Position numbers and translations under genes: made by a program. A DNA stretch of 64,000 bases from the NCBI GenBank assembly GCA_023390055.1, contig JAEWDP010000166.1:18942-82941 (forward strand), written 5' to 3'. Below the pieces are notes generated by a model that was not told the DNA's origin, did no database searches, and saw only the letters and a program-made list of their open reading frames with translations. How positions within the stretch are numbered: the stretch's first letter is position 1; the number at the start of each line of letters is the position of its first letter. The stretch is from Pseudomonadota bacterium (GTDB taxonomy: Bacteria; Pseudomonadota; Alphaproteobacteria; Rhizobiales; Rhizobiaceae). Below, one piece after another: positions 18,510 through 30,112 of the stretch.

Positions 18510-20772
18510 ATGCGAGTTCCTTATCAGTTCCAGTTCCGGAGCCGCTCGCCGGCATGACATGCGGCAGCAGTACCCTGATCATGGCGCCACGGCCATGGTC
18601 GAAATCGGGAGGAGCGTCATGCAATTCAAGCTGTCCCCCGTGCTCTTCAATGATTTTCTTCACGATGGCGAGACCAAGGCCTGTACCTTTCTCGCGCATC
18701 GTCATGTAGGGCTCGAGGATGCGATGGCGGTTTTCAGCCGGCAGGCCATTGCCGTTGTCTATAACATCGACGACGAAGCTGTCGCGGCTGTTGTCATAAC
18801 CCGCCCTCACCCAGATTTTGCGACCGTCGCGTTCCTGATCACTGGGCACAGCCTCGATGGCCTCCACGGCGTTCTTGACAAGATTTCCGAACGCCTGGCC
18901 CAGCATGCGGGCGTCGAACAAACCCCGCAACGGCTCTTCTCCTAGATCGCGAAAGAACTCGACGTGGGTCACCCCCATCTCTCTCAGGAATACGGCATCG
19001 CGCACGATATTGCGAAGATCCGCATCCTCTTTGGCAGGCTTGGGCATGCGGGCAAAAGACGAGAATTCGTCCACCATGCGCCCGATATCACCAACCTGGC
19101 GCACGATGGTATCGGTGCACTGGTCAAAGACTGCCCTGTCATCATCCGCAATCTGTTTTCCGTAACGGCGCTTCAACCGTTCGGCTGACAGCTGGATGGG
19201 TGTGAGGGGGTTCTTGATTTCATGGGCAATTCGCCTTGCGACATCGGCCCAGGCGGTCGAACGTTGAGCGATTACCAGATCGGTGATGTCATCAAGGGTG
19301 ATGACATAGGAATCACGGGCAGACCTCTGCTCTTCGCGGGTCACCTGCACACTCAGCGTACGCTCCTTGCCGTTGCGCATGATATTGACCTGTTTGCGGA
19401 AATCGGCGCGGGCACGGGCTGCCGCCTCGGTGAGCACGCCATCAATTTCCGGAGCGACATCCTGCAGCTTGCGGCCAACCAGCTGATCAGCCTCCATCCC
19501 GAGGAACTCTTCCGCCGACGAATTGACGATGGTCACATGGCGGTCGTCCGCAACACCGATCACAGCCGCCGTCACGCCTGAAAGCACCGCCTCGATGAAG
19601 CGACGACGATCGTCAACCTCGTCCTTGGCTTCGAGGATCTCATCTCTTTGACTGCGGGTTTCGGAAATCATCTTGTTAAACGTCCGAGACAGGCTGCCGA
19701 CATCGCCATCGGCCGCACGGACCGGCACAACGACATTGAGGTCTCCCGAGGCGACGCTGTCGGCGGCACTGATCAGAAGGCGAATCGGCCTGACAATCCG
19801 GTCGGCAACAGCGATGGCCGTCCAGATCGCGGCAAGAAGCACGATCAGGGCAAAACCGAGATAAAGCGTGGCAAAAGCGAGTTGCAGCGAAACCCGGCCA
19901 GCCTCCATATCCTGGTATTCGGCGGTATTGTCTTCCATCAGGCGCATGGCGGACATCACCTTGGGATCCACCGCACGGATGGTATAAAGAAAGGATCCTG
20001 GTACCGCCTCAAGCCGGATTATGGCACCAACGAGATTGGTCACACCGGGTGGAATGAGCGTCGGCTGCCCCGCCGCGGCTTTTTCCAGCGCGTCTTCCGG
20101 GATCGCCGGCAGCGGGCGCTCGGTCTTGATGTCGGCCTGGGCAATTGCATCTCCATCCTCCCTGACCAGGAAGGCACCGAGCATCCCGCGTCCGCGCGCC
20201 TGACGGGTCATAAGGTCGACGAAACCGGTTCTATCAAGGTAAAACATCGCCCGGTTGCGCTCGAGATCATTGGCCATCGATACCGTCTGGCCCTGGAGGT
20301 AGCTGGCATTTTCCAGCATATAGGCCTGCGCCACATCGGTGGAGGATTTGACGATCGCCTGCGTGCGCATGGAAAACCAGCGGTCGAGCCCGGCACTGAG
20401 CGTGATGCTCGCAAACAGTGCAACGAGCACTGCAGGTGTGATTGCGACCAGCGAAAACAACACAACGACGCGAATATGAAGCCTGGCGGCCGCCCGCCCG
20501 CGGCTTCGCGCCTTCAACAGTCGACCCACCTCACGCCCGATGAGATAGAGTAGTCCTAGGATGAAGATACCGTTCAACACCACGGTGGTGATAACGACGT
20601 TGGTCGTGGGCGCGATCGGCGTTAATCCAAGCAGGATGAACAGGGAGAGAATGGCGCAGACCAGCGCGCCGCCGGCAAGCAGAAGTCCGGGCAGTGCAAA
20701 GGATGCGCGACGGTCCTGGACCGACAGATCCGGTTCAGTTTCCCGCGCGGGCGAGATGACGCCCTCGATCAT
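18499..20772 (-). CDS. ntrY: Membrane sensor histidine kinase NtrY
   Basis: A 757-residue sensor. Transmembrane helices lie in the first ~110 residues and again near 290-310, flanking an extracytoplasmic region. HAMP and PAS domains follow, then the H-box [19 protein letters not shown] and an HATPase domain (N box NLVKNAVEAI, G boxes DNGNGLP and GTGLGLAIV). It phosphorylates NtrX and takes part in nitrogen, redox or respiratory control. It is separated from ntrC by 161 bp, so it may have its own promoter. Confidence 0.96.
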   Translation of the reverse strand: MIEGVISPARETEPDLSVQDRRASFALPGLLLAGGALVCAILSLFILLGLTPIAPTTNVVITTVVLNGIFILGLLYLIGREVGRLLKARSRGRAAARLHIRVVVLFSLVAITPAVLVALFASITLSAGLDRWFSMRTQAIVKSSTDVAQAYMLENASYLQGQTVSMANDLERNRAMFYLDRTGFVDLMTRQARGRGMLGAFLVREDGDAIAQADIKTERPLPAIPEDALEKAAAGQPTLIPPGVTNLVGAIIRLEAVPGSFLYTIRAVDPKVMSAMRLMEDNTAEYQDMEAGRVSLQLAFATLYLGFALIVLLAAIWTAIAVADRIVRPIRLLISAADSVASGDLNVVVPVRAADGDVGSLSRTFNKMISETRSQRDEILEAKDEVDDRRRFIEAVLSGVTAAVIGVADDRHVTIVNSSAEEFLGMEADQLVGRKLQDVAPEIDGVLTEAAARARADFRKQVNIMRNGKERTLSVQVTREEQRSARDSYVITLDDITDLVIAQRSTAWADVARRIAHEIKNPLTPIQLSAERLKRRYGKQIADDDRAVFDQCTDTIVRQVGDIGRMVDEFSSFARMPKPAKEDADLRNIVRDAVFLREMGVTHVEFFRDLGEEPLRGLFDARMLGQAFGNLVKNAVEAIEAVPSDQERDGRKIWVRAGYDNSRDSFVVDVIDNGNGLPAENRHRILEPYMTMREKGTGLGLAIVKKIIEEHGGQLELHDAPPDFDHGRGAMIRVLLPHVMPASGSGTGTDKELAYGV

Positions 20773-20933
20773 TGAAACACACTCCTTGCGCGATCAGACC
20801 TGTCGCGGGTCGCTTTCACATTCCAAGAGATCCGGCATCCACCAGGACATTCCAACCGCCACCCCATGCGTGGTGTTCAAGCAACGCAATGTGGCGAAAA
20901 TGCAACGAATCTGGCGCCGGTGTCAAGAAAGGA

Positions 20934-22385
20934 TCACACCGTTCGTGAACTGCGATACACCGACACACCAAGTTCGCGGATCTTCTTGCGCAAGGTATTG
21001 CGGTTAAGGCCGAGGAGTTCGGCAGCCTTGATCTGATTTCCGCGCGTTGCCGTCAGCGCCGCCAGGATCAGTGGATACTCCATTTCCTTCAGGACACGCT
21101 CGTAGAGCCCTGGCGGCGGCAGGCCGTCACCGAAGCCGCCAAAATATGACCTCATATTCTCCTCGACTGCCTGCGAGATGGTAAGCGCCTCGCCACGGGG
21201 CGCCAGTTGTTCGATCGGACTGTCGGACGTATCCGATTGAAGTTCCGTTCCGATGATCTCGCCCGTAATGACGTCTTGCGGATAAAGCGCCATCAACCGG
21301 CGCATCAGGTTCTCCAGCTCACGAACATTGCCGGGCCAGGCATAAGCCTTCATCACGTCGAGCGCCTCGGCGTCAAACCGCTTGGCATCCAGGCCTTCCT
21401 TCTCGCCGACCTGCATGAAATGGCGAACGAGATCGGGGATATCCTCGGCCCGATCACGCAGTGGCGGCAAGCGCAGCGGCACGACATTGAGACGATAATA
21501 GAGGTCCTCACGAAAGAGGCCCTGGTTGATGAGATGTTTCAAGTCCTTGTTGGTTGCAGCAACGATGCGCACATCCGTGCGGATCGGCGTGCGTCCGCCA
21601 ACAGTTGTATATTCACCCTGCTGGAGGACCCGCAAAAGGCGCGTCTGGGCGTCCATTGGCATGTCCCCGATTTCATCGAGAAAGAGCGTGCCGCCTTCAG
21701 CCTGCTCGAAGCGTCCGGTCGAGCGGCTCTGGGCGCCGGTAAAGGCTCCTTTTTCATGTCCGAAAAGTTCAGATTCAATGAGATCGCGAGGGATCGCGGC
21801 CATGTTGATGGCAACAAACGGCCCGTTACGCCGTTTGCCATAGTCATGCAGCGCGCGCGCAACCAATTCCTTTCCGGTGCCGGATTCACCGGTAATCATC
21901 AATGTAAGATCGGTCTGCATGAGACGCGCGAGGACACGATAGATGTCTTGCATGGCAACCGAGCGGCCAACAAGCGGCATGCCATCTTGCATGTCGTCAC
22001 CGAGACGGGCCGGTTTTCTTTTCGGCTCCGACAGGGCGCGCCCGATAATGGCAATGAGCTCGGTCAGGTCGAATGGCTTTGGCAGATAGTCATAGGCCCC
22101 TTTCTCTGACGCCTTGATGGCAGTCATGAACGTGTTCTGGGCACTCATGACCAGCACTGGCAGATCCGGTCTTGCCTTCTTTATGCGTGGAAGAAGATCG
22201 AAGGCGTTTTCGTCCGGCATGACGACATCGGTCACCACCAGGTCGCCCTCTCCCGCCGAAATCCATCGCCACAGGGTCGCTGCATTGGAGGTTATGCGGA
22301 CATCATAGCCAGCCCGTGTCAGTGCCTGGTTGAGCACCGTACGGATGGCTGCATCGTCGTCGGCAACAAGGATCGTGGCAGTCAT
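20934..22385 (-). CDS. ntrC: Nitrogen regulation response regulator NtrC
   Basis: A 483-residue sigma-54 activator. It has a receiver (phospho-Asp in [13 protein letters not shown]), an AAA+ domain with [12 protein letters not shown] and an intact GAFTGA in [15 protein letters not shown], and a C-terminal Fis helix-turn-helix ([20 protein letters not shown]). It turns on nitrogen-assimilation promoters when phosphorylated by NtrB. Its ATG overlaps the ntrB stop by 4 nt. The intact GAFTGA contrasts directly with NtrX encoded next door. Confidence 0.97.
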   Translation of the reverse strand: MTATILVADDDAAIRTVLNQALTRAGYDVRITSNAATLWRWISAGEGDLVVTDVVMPDENAFDLLPRIKKARPDLPVLVMSAQNTFMTAIKASEKGAYDYLPKPFDLTELIAIIGRALSEPKRKPARLGDDMQDGMPLVGRSVAMQDIYRVLARLMQTDLTLMITGESGTGKELVARALHDYGKRRNGPFVAINMAAIPRDLIESELFGHEKGAFTGAQSRSTGRFEQAEGGTLFLDEIGDMPMDAQTRLLRVLQQGEYTTVGGRTPIRTDVRIVAATNKDLKHLINQGLFREDLYYRLNVVPLRLPPLRDRAEDIPDLVRHFMQVGEKEGLDAKRFDAEALDVMKAYAWPGNVRELENLMRRLMALYPQDVITGEIIGTELQSDTSDSPIEQLAPRGEALTISQAVEENMRSYFGGFGDGLPPPGLYERVLKEMEYPLILAALTATRGNQIKAAELLGLNRNTLRKKIRELGVSVYRSSRTV

Positions 22386-23527
22386 TTCGAGCTTCCTGTC
22401 ATGGTATCGAGTGCGTCAAAGGCCGAGCTGCCCTCCTTGTGCATCGGCATCAACACGCGAAAGGTCGTGCGTCGGTTCTGGCTGTCGCATTCGACGATCC
22501 CGCCATGGGCACCGATGATCTTTGCGACAAGGGCCAGACCAAGCCCGGATCCGTTGGTCTTTGTCGTGATGAAGGGGTCGAACAGGTTCGGCAAAAGGTC
22601 GGATGGAATGCCCGGGCCATTGTCGATCACGCAGAATTCGAGCGGCAGAGAGATCCTTTCACGGCTACCGGCAATCGACATGCGGATCCCTGGCCGATAG
22701 GCCGTCGTCAGCGTGATCTCGCCATCCGATTGATAGCCAATCGCCTCGGCACCGTTCTTGATGAGGTTCAAGAAGACCTGGACGAGTTGATCGCGATTGG
22801 CAAATACGGGTGGCAACGATGGATCGTAATTTTCCAGGAACCGGATCTCCCGGCCAAATCCGGCTTTCGCGACTGCCTTGACGTGATCAAGGACGGAATG
22901 GATGTTGACAGGACTGCGGTCAACGGGACGCTCGTCGGAAAATACTTCCATGCGGTCGACCAGCGAAACGATCCGGTCCGTTTCGTCGCAGATCAGACGG
23001 GTCAAGGGTCGGTCGTCGTCCGGAACGGACGCCTCGAGAAGCTGGGCGGCTCCACGGATCCCCGACAGGGGATTCTTGATTTCATGTGCCAGCATCGATG
23101 CCAGCCCGGTAACCGAACGGGCAGCGGCACGATGGGTCAGCTGACGGTCAATCTTGTCGGCCATCGACCGCTCCTGAAAGACGACAACAACTGAACCCGG
23201 CTCGTTGGCCACCGGTGCCACATAGAGATCTACGAGCTTGTCCTGCCCAAGACGCGGGGACGACAGGTCGACCCGGTATTCGTTAACGGGCGCCTTGCGC
23301 TCGCGCACTTGTTCGATAAGCGCCAGAAGCGGGCTCCCGAACGGAATAAGGGTCTTGATATCGCTGCGCGACAGATGCGCCGCACTTGCACCAAAAAAGG
23401 TTTCCGCCTCCCAATTGGCGAAGGCAACATGGCCGTGAACATCCACCAGGATGACCGGATTCTGGACAGAGTTGAGCACGGCAAGCGCAAGTGCATTGTC
23501 ACCGGCAAGAGACGCAGCCTTCGTCAT
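22382..23527 (-). CDS. ntrB: Nitrogen regulation sensor kinase NtrB
   Basis: A 381-residue soluble kinase/phosphatase that receives nitrogen status from PII. PAS domain in residues ~10-120, H-box [21 protein letters not shown] box [11 protein letters not shown], and G boxes NGPGIP and GSGLGLALV. It overlaps dusB upstream and ntrC downstream by 4 nt each, so the dusB-ntrB-ntrC trio is translationally coupled. Confidence 0.97.
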   Translation of the reverse strand: MTKAASLAGDNALALAVLNSVQNPVILVDVHGHVAFANWEAETFFGASAAHLSRSDIKTLIPFGSPLLALIEQVRERKAPVNEYRVDLSSPRLGQDKLVDLYVAPVANEPGSVVVVFQERSMADKIDRQLTHRAAARSVTGLASMLAHEIKNPLSGIRGAAQLLEASVPDDDRPLTRLICDETDRIVSLVDRMEVFSDERPVDRSPVNIHSVLDHVKAVAKAGFGREIRFLENYDPSLPPVFANRDQLVQVFLNLIKNGAEAIGYQSDGEITLTTAYRPGIRMSIAGSRERISLPLEFCVIDNGPGIPSDLLPNLFDPFITTKTNGSGLGLALVAKIIGAHGGIVECDSQNRRTTFRVLMPMHKEGSSAFDALDTMTGSSK

Positions 23528-24522
23528 GCGGCTTTCCCCGTGTCCAACTCAACGTCACGTGCAAATGCAGCCATGAGGCTTGCGACCACATGCTCGGGAT
23601 CAGTGGATTGCATGATTGATGCCTTTTCATCTGCTGATATCTGGGGACCCAGTCTTTCAAGGTACCAGCCAAGATGTTTACGGGCATGCCGCAGGCCGGC
23701 CAATTCACCGTAGAAATCGAGCATCGCCCGATAATGCTCCTCGACAATGGCGATTGCCTGGGTACGAGAAGGTGCTGCATGTCCGGCCAGGACGCCTGCA
23801 TGCCAGGGACGCCCCTGTGCGCCGCGACCGACCATCACCGCGTCGGCTCCAGACCGTCGCAGTATTTCGCGTGCTTCGTCACAAGATTGAACATCGCCAT
23901 TGGCGATCAACGGAACCGTGATCACGTCGCGAACCCGGCGAATTGCATCCCAGTCGGCGCGCCCTCCATAAAACTGCATGCGTGTACGGCCATGGACAGT
24001 GATCAGCTGCGCGCCCGCATCTTCGGCCATACGGGCAATCTGCGGCGCATTGATCGTCTCATCATCCCAGCCAAGCCGCATCTTGACCGTCACGGGCACA
24101 TCAACCGCCTTCACGGTGGCCTCGATCAGGGACAGTGCCAGTTCGGGATCACGCATCAGCGCCGAACCGGAATAACCACCAATCACCTTCTTGGCAGGAC
24201 AGCCCATGTTGATATCGATCACATCGGCACCATTGCCTTGCGCAATGCGTGCAGCCTCAGCCATCCACCGCGCCTCGCGTCCAGCCAGCTGAACCATATG
24301 CGGCCCAAGCCCCGCCCCCTTCAAACGCGCCCATGATTCGCCTCGACTAAGTACAAGTTCACGGCTTGCGATCATTTCCGTCACCACCAAGCCTGCTCCC
24401 CACCGCCACGCAATTTCACGAAACGGCAAGTCGGTGACACCCGACATCGGAGCCAAAACCACCCGGTTTCGAATTTCAAGAGAGCCAACGCGGAAGGAAG
24501 TGGCAAGAGATGGAACCGACAA
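23524..24522 (-). CDS. dusB: tRNA-dihydrouridine synthase DusB (NifR3)
   Basis: A 332-residue FMN enzyme that reduces uridine to dihydrouridine in the tRNA D-loop. TIM-barrel motifs include [12 protein letters not shown] at the start, [11 protein letters not shown] with the catalytic Cys, and [15 protein letters not shown]. It heads the ntrBC operon, the classic nifR3-ntrB-ntrC order of alphaproteobacteria. The divergent gene is ispDF, 179 bp away. Confidence 0.96.
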   Translation of the reverse strand: MSVPSLATSFRVGSLEIRNRVVLAPMSGVTDLPFREIAWRWGAGLVVTEMIASRELVLSRGESWARLKGAGLGPHMVQLAGREARWMAEAARIAQGNGADVIDINMGCPAKKVIGGYSGSALMRDPELALSLIEATVKAVDVPVTVKMRLGWDDETINAPQIARMAEDAGAQLITVHGRTRMQFYGGRADWDAIRRVRDVITVPLIANGDVQSCDEAREILRRSGADAVMVGRGAQGRPWHAGVLAGHAAPSRTQAIAIVEEHYRAMLDFYGELAGLRHARKHLGWYLERLGPQISADEKASIMQSTDPEHVVASLMAAFARDVELDTGKAA

Positions 24523-24558
24523 ATGATGATCTTTCAGGCATAAGCATATAGTGCACGA

Positions 24559-24587
24559 TTTTTAGACATACTTTACTTGAATCACAA
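24559..24587 (-). promoter_or_regulatory. Candidate sigma-70 promoter of the dusB-ntrBC operon
   Basis: On the minus strand TTGTGA (24587-24582) and TAAAAA (24564-24559) are separated by 17 nt, in the gap between dusB and ispDF. The hexamers only partly match consensus and other arrangements are possible in this AT-rich stretch. Confidence 0.3.
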
Positions 24588-24701
24588 GCGCAATCACGAA
24601 GAAAGTTGTATGCGAACGTGGCTGGCAAAACCCATTGCAAGTCTGTAGTTCTCGCATCATCAAATCGATGCGTGCGCACCAGTTCGGGGTCAGATATAGT
24701 C

Positions 24702-25892
24702 ATGCAAACGGGTATTGTCATTGTTGCTGCGGGACGCGGGGAGCGCGCCGGGTCGAGCACCGAGGGACCAAAGCAGTATCGCCTGATCGGGGGCCTGCCG
24801 GTGATTGCGCACACACTGCAAGCCTTTTTATCATGGCCCGGCTGTGGTCCGGTGGTGGTCGTGATCCATCCCGATGATACCCAGTTATTCAAGGATGCCA
24901 TCGCCACCGTCGCAAACGCCGACGCCGTTATCGTGACGTTTGGAGGCGCAACCCGTCAGCAATCCGTGCTGGCCGGGCTCAAAACCCTTGCCGCGACCGA
25001 TGCCACGCATGTGCTGATCCACGACGGCGCTCGCCCATTCGTCGATCATGCACTTCTCGATCGTATTGCGACACGGCTTTCCGCCGGCGACTTGGCCGTT
25101 TTGCCAGCACTGCCCGTCTGTGACACATTGAAGCGCATTTCACACGGCCAGGTTGTCGAAACCGTACCTCGTCATGATCTTCATGCAGCACAGACCCCGC
25201 AGAGCTTCCGTCTCGCCGCCATTGTGGCAGCACATGAGAAGGCTGCAGCAGCGTTAAAGAATGATTTTACCGATGATTGCTCCATCGCCGAATGGGCCGG
25301 ATTACCCGTGTCCCTCGTCGAAGGTTCGCCTGACAACATCAAACTGACTGTAAGACGGGACATCACCATGGCCGATGAACGCCTCCAGGCATTGCAGATT
25401 CCAGACGTTCGCACCGGCAACGGCTACGACGTACATCAACTCGAACCCGGCGACGGTGTCACGCTGTGCGGCGTTCTCATACCCCACGATCAGCGGCTCA
25501 CCGGACACTCTGACGCTGATGTCGGACTGCATGCCCTGACGGATGCACTACTGGCCACATGTGGCGCGGGCGACATTGGCGATCATTTTCCACCATCCGA
25601 TCCCCAGTGGAAGGGTGCGGCATCGAGGATATTTCTGGAGCATGCTGCCACAATCGTTCGCAACAATGGCGCAACGATCACCAATGTCGACGTCACCTTG
25701 ATCGCCGAAGCTCCAAAGATCGGTCCACACCGCAAAGTGATGCGCCAGACACTGGCCGATATCCTTTCCATTGATGTCGAACGCTGCTCGGTCAAGGCAA
25801 CCACCAATGAGCAGATCGGCTTTATAGGACGCAGAGAAGGCATTGCCGCAATCGCAACGGCAACGGTCGTCTATAAGGGGCATCCATCATGA
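24702..25892 (+). CDS. ispDF: Bifunctional IspD/IspF isoprenoid enzyme
   Basis: A 396-residue fusion of two steps of the MEP pathway. Residues ~1-230 are IspD (2-C-methyl-D-erythritol 4-phosphate cytidylyltransferase; [18 protein letters not shown]). Residues ~235-396 are IspF (MEcPP synthase; metal-binding [20 protein letters not shown]). IspE is not encoded here. Start ATG 24702 begins at the first IspD strand ([11 protein letters not shown]) with GGGGT upstream; the frame open from 24606 adds no family sequence. The fusion is typical of alphaproteobacteria. Confidence 0.96.
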   Translation: MQTGIVIVAAGRGERAGSSTEGPKQYRLIGGLPVIAHTLQAFLSWPGCGPVVVVIHPDDTQLFKDAIATVANADAVIVTFGGATRQQSVLAGLKTLAATDATHVLIHDGARPFVDHALLDRIATRLSAGDLAVLPALPVCDTLKRISHGQVVETVPRHDLHAAQTPQSFRLAAIVAAHEKAAAALKNDFTDDCSIAEWAGLPVSLVEGSPDNIKLTVRRDITMADERLQALQIPDVRTGNGYDVHQLEPGDGVTLCGVLIPHDQRLTGHSDADVGLHALTDALLATCGAGDIGDHFPPSDPQWKGAASRIFLEHAATIVRNNGATITNVDVTLIAEAPKIGPHRKVMRQTLADILSIDVERCSVKATTNEQIGFIGRREGIAAIATATVVYKGHPS

Positions 25893-26395
25893 CGGTATTT
25901 CCCGCAGATTTGGCTGAGGCCGCAGCCGACATCATCGCGACCTACGCGGCGCGGGGACTGATGATTTCGACAGCCGAATCCTGCACCGGCGGCCTGATCG
26001 CCGGCGCGTTGACCGACATTTCCGGCTCTTCTGCCGTCGTGGACCGGGGCTTTGTGACCTATACAGACGAAGCCAAGATGGACATGCTTGGTGTATCACA
26101 AGAGACGCTCACCGCATTCGGAGCCGTATCCCGACAAACGGCACTGCAAATGGCTCATGGCGCGCTCTATCGATCACGCGCCGATGCCACCATTGCCGTT
26201 ACCGGCATCGCCGGACCGTCCGGTGGGACAGCACAAAAGCCTGTTGGACTGGTGCATCTCGCAGTCAAGACCCGGACCCAGCGATCGTTCCACCGCACGA
26301 TGCATTATGGTGATTGCGGACGCAGTGAGATCAGACTGGCGACAGTGAAAACAGCACTCGAAATGCTGGCCGAAGCTGTTCAGGACGTTGAATAG
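25889..26395 (+). CDS. pncC: CinA C-terminal-type nicotinamide-nucleotide amidohydrolase PncC
   Basis: A 168-residue stand-alone CinA amidohydrolase domain ([16 protein letters not shown], then [19 protein letters not shown]). It deamidates NMN in pyridine nucleotide salvage. The MoaB-like N-terminal half of full-length CinA is absent, as in many proteobacteria. Its ATG overlaps the ispDF stop by 4 nt, and its 3' end overlaps the convergent Coq10-like gene by 16 nt. Confidence 0.92.
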   Translation: MTVFPADLAEAAADIIATYAARGLMISTAESCTGGLIAGALTDISGSSAVVDRGFVTYTDEAKMDMLGVSQETLTAFGAVSRQTALQMAHGALYRSRADATIAVTGIAGPSGGTAQKPVGLVHLAVKTRTQRSFHRTMHYGDCGRSEIRLATVKTALEMLAEAVQDVE

Positions 26396-26829
26396 ACCTT
26401 GTCGGCACGCGCCTCGAACGCCTCTGCAAACATGCGGAAGGCGCGGTCGAACATCGAGCCCATCAATGCCCCGAGTATCATGCTCTTGAATTCGTAGTCG
26501 ATGAAGAAATCGACGACTGAGCCCGTGCCGGCCGCCGTAAAGGTCCAGCGATTGTCCAGATATTTGAAGGGACCTTCGATATACTTGACGTCGATTGCGA
26601 GGTCTGCCGGATTGAGCAGAACCTGGGTCGTGAAAGTCTCGCGAATGGCCTTGTAGCCTACAGTCATGTCGGCAATCAGCAGTGTCTTGCCATCGCGCTC
26701 CTTGCTGGAGCGGATGGTCAGTGCCTCGCATAGCGGCAGAAATTCAGGATATTTCTCGATATCAGCAACGAGGGCGTACATTTGCTCGGCAGAATGACTG
26801 ACAGGACGATGTGTCTCGAACTTTGGCAT
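26380..26829 (-). CDS. Coq10/RatA-family ubiquinone-binding START protein
   Basis: A 149-residue START-like domain: N-terminus MPKFETHRPVSHSAEQMYAL, then PEFLPLCEAL and the C-terminal helix LMGSMFDRAFRMFAEAFEAR. Coq10 homologues bind coenzyme Q and are needed for its correct function in respiration; the E. coli relative RatA has been called a toxin, but the Coq10 role fits better here. It lies between pncC and lipA, a conserved rhizobial order. Confidence 0.88.
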   Translation of the reverse strand: MPKFETHRPVSHSAEQMYALVADIEKYPEFLPLCEALTIRSSKERDGKTLLIADMTVGYKAIRETFTTQVLLNPADLAIDVKYIEGPFKYLDNRWTFTAAGTGSVVDFFIDYEFKSMILGALMGSMFDRAFRMFAEAFEARADKVYSTS

Positions 26830-27008
26830 AGGCGAGAGCTAATATCGCTTCGCCGCGATGGCAAGTGAAACCGTCATGGTGCCACGCAATTTCAGTATGA
26901 CGCCATGTCTTGCGCAACCGTTTGCGACAGGAAGGCCGGCGATGTCGACAATCCCCGCCCTGTCCTGCTGTATCTCACTTTGTCTCAGAAATTCGCCAGC
27001 ACGAGACA

Positions 27009-27983
27009 TCATTCTGCCGCCAGCAACTGCTTCTTCTCGCGGGCAGCCCTCAGTCGCGCAAAATCATCGCCGGCATGATGCGAAGACCGTGTCAGAGGGC
27101 TCGATGAAACCATCAGGAAGCCCTTGGTATAGGCCACGGTCTCATAGGACTTGAACTCGTCCGGCGTCACGAAACTGACCACACGATGGTGCTTGCGCGT
27201 CGGCTGCAGATACTGGCCGATCGTCAGAAAATCCACATCTGCCGTGCGCAGATCATCCATCAACTGCAAGACTTCGTGGCGTTCCTCACCCAGACCGACC
27301 ATTATCCCCGATTTTGTAAACATTGTCGGGTCCAGTTCCTTCACTCTTTGCAACAAGCGGATGGAATGGAAATAGCGGGCACCTGGCCTGACTGTCAGAT
27401 AATTCGATGGAACCGTCTCAAGATTGTGATTGAAGACGTCCGGTTTGGCCGCAACCACTCTGTCGAGCGCCCCCGGCTTGCGCAGGAAGTCCGGGGTCAG
27501 GATCTCGATTGTCGTCATCGGTGATGCTGCACGAATGGCAAAGATCACCTTCTCGAAATGCTCTGCACCTCCATCAGCGAGGTCATCACGGTCCACCGAC
27601 GTGATCACCACGTGGGAAAGCCCCATCTGCATGACAGCCTTGGCAACATTTTCCGGCTCGTGCGGATCAAGGGCATTTGGAATACCGGTTGCCACATTGC
27701 AGAATGCACAGGCGCGGGTACAGATTTCTCCCATTATCATGAAGGTGGCGTGCTTCTTGTCCCAGCACTCGCCGATATTCGGGCAGCCCGCCTCCTCGCA
27801 GACCGTGACCAGCTTGTTCTCCTTCACGATCGATCGGGTTTCGGCATAACCCTTCGAAACAGGAGCCTTGACCCGGATCCATTCCGGCTTGCGCAGCACC
27901 TCCGTGTCAGGACGGTGCGCCTTTTCGGGATGGCGAACCCGCTTGGCGTCATCTGCCGTGGTTCTGTCAAGAATGGTAACCAT
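27009..27983 (-). CDS. lipA: Lipoyl synthase
   Basis: A 324-residue radical-SAM enzyme that inserts two sulfurs into octanoyl-protein. The auxiliary cluster motif is [12 protein letters not shown] and the radical-SAM motif is CTRACAFC. Its products are the lipoyl groups used by PdhB/PdhC encoded upstream on the same strand. The frame from ATG 27983 gives the full family length. Confidence 0.97.
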   Translation of the reverse strand: MVTILDRTTADDAKRVRHPEKAHRPDTEVLRKPEWIRVKAPVSKGYAETRSIVKENKLVTVCEEAGCPNIGECWDKKHATFMIMGEICTRACAFCNVATGIPNALDPHEPENVAKAVMQMGLSHVVITSVDRDDLADGGAEHFEKVIFAIRAASPMTTIEILTPDFLRKPGALDRVVAAKPDVFNHNLETVPSNYLTVRPGARYFHSIRLLQRVKELDPTMFTKSGIMVGLGEERHEVLQLMDDLRTADVDFLTIGQYLQPTRKHHRVVSFVTPDEFKSYETVAYTKGFLMVSSSPLTRSSHHAGDDFARLRAAREKKQLLAAE

Positions 27984-28016
27984 AAATACCTGCCTTCGCC
28001 GCCAGGGCGGCTGCCG

Positions 28017-28265
28017 TCAACGACGAACGAGTTTCGCGAGAAATAGCAGAACGCACGAACCGATGAAACCTGTCACCAGGTAACCCAGCCATCCGCCTGC
28101 GACATGGATGTCGGCACTCGTGAATGCCGCATTTGCGACCACGGCACCAACAATACCGATCACGATATTCATGAATATGCCGAAGCGCATGTCCATCAAC
28201 TTGCCGGCGAGCCAACCCGCCAGGCCGCCGATGACGATTGCGGCAAACCAACTCACACCATCCAT
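28017..28265 (-). CDS. GlsB/YeaQ/YmgE-family small membrane protein
   Basis: An 82-residue protein with three hydrophobic segments and the family glycine pattern (IVIGGLAGWLAGKLM, NIVIGIVGAVVANA). The old name 'transglycosylase-associated protein' has no strong functional support. It sits 33 bp upstream of lipA and 68 bp downstream of lpdA in the same direction, which is common in rhizobia. Confidence 0.9.
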   Translation of the reverse strand: MDGVSWFAAIVIGGLAGWLAGKLMDMRFGIFMNIVIGIVGAVVANAAFTSADIHVAGGWLGYLVTGFIGSCVLLFLAKLVRR

Positions 28266-28333
28266 TCCGCTACTCCTTTTTCGAACACCTCATATGGCCA
28301 TGGCAAACGACCAGACAATGTCGGCCGTCGGCT

Positions 28334-29779
28334 TCAGGCGTTCAAAGCCCGTCCATAGGCATCAAGCACGCTTTCCTTCATGGTCTCAGAGATCGTCGGG
28401 TGCGGGAAAATTGTATGCATAAGCTCTTCCTCGGTCGTCTCCAGGTTCATGGCGACAACAAAGCCCTGGATCAGTTCAGTGACTTCCGCACCAACCATGT
28501 GGGCGCCAAGCAATTCACCCGTCTTCTTGTCGAAGATAGTCTTGACCAGACCCTGATCCTCACCAAGTGCGATTGCCTTGCCGTTTGCCACGAACGGAAA
28601 CCGGCCAACACGGATATCGCGGCCCGCCTCCTTTGCCTTTGCCTCGGTGAGACCGACCGAAGCAACCTGAGGATTGCAGTAGGTGCAGCCGGGGATCTTC
28701 AGCTTGTCCATCGGATGGACATTGGGGAGACCTGCAATTTTTTCGACGCAGATGACGGCTTCATGCTCAGCCTTGTGGGCAAGCATCGGTGGGCCGGCAA
28801 CATCACCGATCGCATAGACACCCGGCACATTCGTCTTGCCGTAACCATCGATTACGATGAAGCCACGTTCGGTCTTTACGCCAGCCTCTTCAAGCCCGAT
28901 ATTTTCGATATTGGCCTGCACGCCAACTGCCGAGATCATGCGGTCGGTAGTGATTTTCTGGGTCTTGCCGTCCTTCAGCTCGACCGTTGCCGTGATCGAA
29001 TTGGAAGCCTTGTCGACCTTGGTGACCTTGGCCTCCAGAAGGATCTTCATCCCCTGACGTTCGAACTGTTTCCTGGCAGTCGCGGAAATTTCAGGATCTT
29101 CAACAGGCATGACCTGGCCCATCACCTCCACCACGGTCACGTCGACACCCATGGTGCGATAAAAGGATGCAAACTCGATCCCGATCGCACCCGATCCCAT
29201 GACGAGAAGCGACTTTGGCATTTCCTCCGGCTTCATCGCCTCGAAATATGTCCAGATCAACTTGCCATCTGGCTCGATGCCCGGCAAGGCGCGCGGACGT
29301 GCACCGGTCGCGATGATGATGTGTTTGGCAGTATAGGTCCCTTCCGACAGCGTATTCTTTGGAACGGGACCGACAGGCTCGACCGCTTTCTTTGACGGCT
29401 TCGATACCTTGATCTCACCTGGCTTGGTCAGTTTCGCCTCGCCCCAGATGATATCCACCTTGTTCTTCTTGAAAAGGAAACCAACACCGTTGTTCATCCG
29501 ATGGGCAATACCGCGCGAACGGGCCACGATCGCTTTGATGTCCGGCTTGATGGAACCCTCGAGGGTCAGGCCGTAGTCCTTGCCATTGGTTGCCGTGTGC
29601 AAGACATCCGCGGAGCGCAGGAGGGCCTTTGTCGGGATGCAGCCCCAGTTGGAGCAGATGCCAGCAAGATGTTCACGTTCGACCACAGCCACCTTCATGC
29701 CAAGCTGAGCTGCACGAATGGCCGCTATATAGCCGCCGGGACCGGAGCCGATGATGATGACGTCATAAGCGTTTGACAC
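28334..29779 (-). CDS. lpdA: Dihydrolipoamide dehydrogenase (E3)
   Basis: A 481-residue FAD disulfide oxidoreductase that reoxidises lipoyl groups of 2-oxoacid dehydrogenases. FAD motif GSGPGGYIAAIRAA, redox-active disulfide in GICSNWGCIPTKALL, NAD motif near 190 (GSGAIGIEFASFY), and C-terminal HTIFPHPTISE with the catalytic His. An insert rich in Lys/Pro around residues 105-135 is seen in PDH-type alphaproteobacterial E3s. It belongs to the pdh cluster. Confidence 0.96.
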   Translation of the reverse strand: MSNAYDVIIIGSGPGGYIAAIRAAQLGMKVAVVEREHLAGICSNWGCIPTKALLRSADVLHTATNGKDYGLTLEGSIKPDIKAIVARSRGIAHRMNNGVGFLFKKNKVDIIWGEAKLTKPGEIKVSKPSKKAVEPVGPVPKNTLSEGTYTAKHIIIATGARPRALPGIEPDGKLIWTYFEAMKPEEMPKSLLVMGSGAIGIEFASFYRTMGVDVTVVEVMGQVMPVEDPEISATARKQFERQGMKILLEAKVTKVDKASNSITATVELKDGKTQKITTDRMISAVGVQANIENIGLEEAGVKTERGFIVIDGYGKTNVPGVYAIGDVAGPPMLAHKAEHEAVICVEKIAGLPNVHPMDKLKIPGCTYCNPQVASVGLTEAKAKEAGRDIRVGRFPFVANGKAIALGEDQGLVKTIFDKKTGELLGAHMVGAEVTELIQGFVVAMNLETTEEELMHTIFPHPTISETMKESVLDAYGRALNA

Positions 29780-30112
29780 GGGCCTTCATCTCCTTTTCTT
29801 GGACAGGATCCGGCAGTTTTCCGGTCCACGTCCCTGCGGAATGTCGCGAGCAGTCTCATGCCGCGTCGCCATCCCAGAATTATTCTTTCAGGAACCTTCC
29901 GCCGATCGTGCATATTGTCCATATGCTGATCGCCGGAAGAACTCCTCATGATACTCTCACCCGATGGAGCCAGCGCAATCGACATCGGTGCAACTGTCGA
30001 ACCCGCGCACTCAATCGGGTCGATTTCCGCCAGTTTTGATCAATCGATGGGACCTGGATAACGGCAGTCCCGTACTATCATTGATCGTGGTCACCTCCCC
30101 GTCGAAACAATC
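29780..30112. other. Intergenic region between lpdA and the SGNH hydrolase gene
   Basis: 333 bp with no supported gene. A 37-codon plus-strand frame begins near 29948 but resembles nothing known. The gap suggests lpdA has its own promoter, although no clear hexamers were identified. Confidence 0.5.

Noticed and set aside
29948..30061. Short plus-strand frame (37 codons) between lpdA and the SGNH gene
   Set aside because: Too short, no homology seen, antisense to the operon, and no clear promoter.
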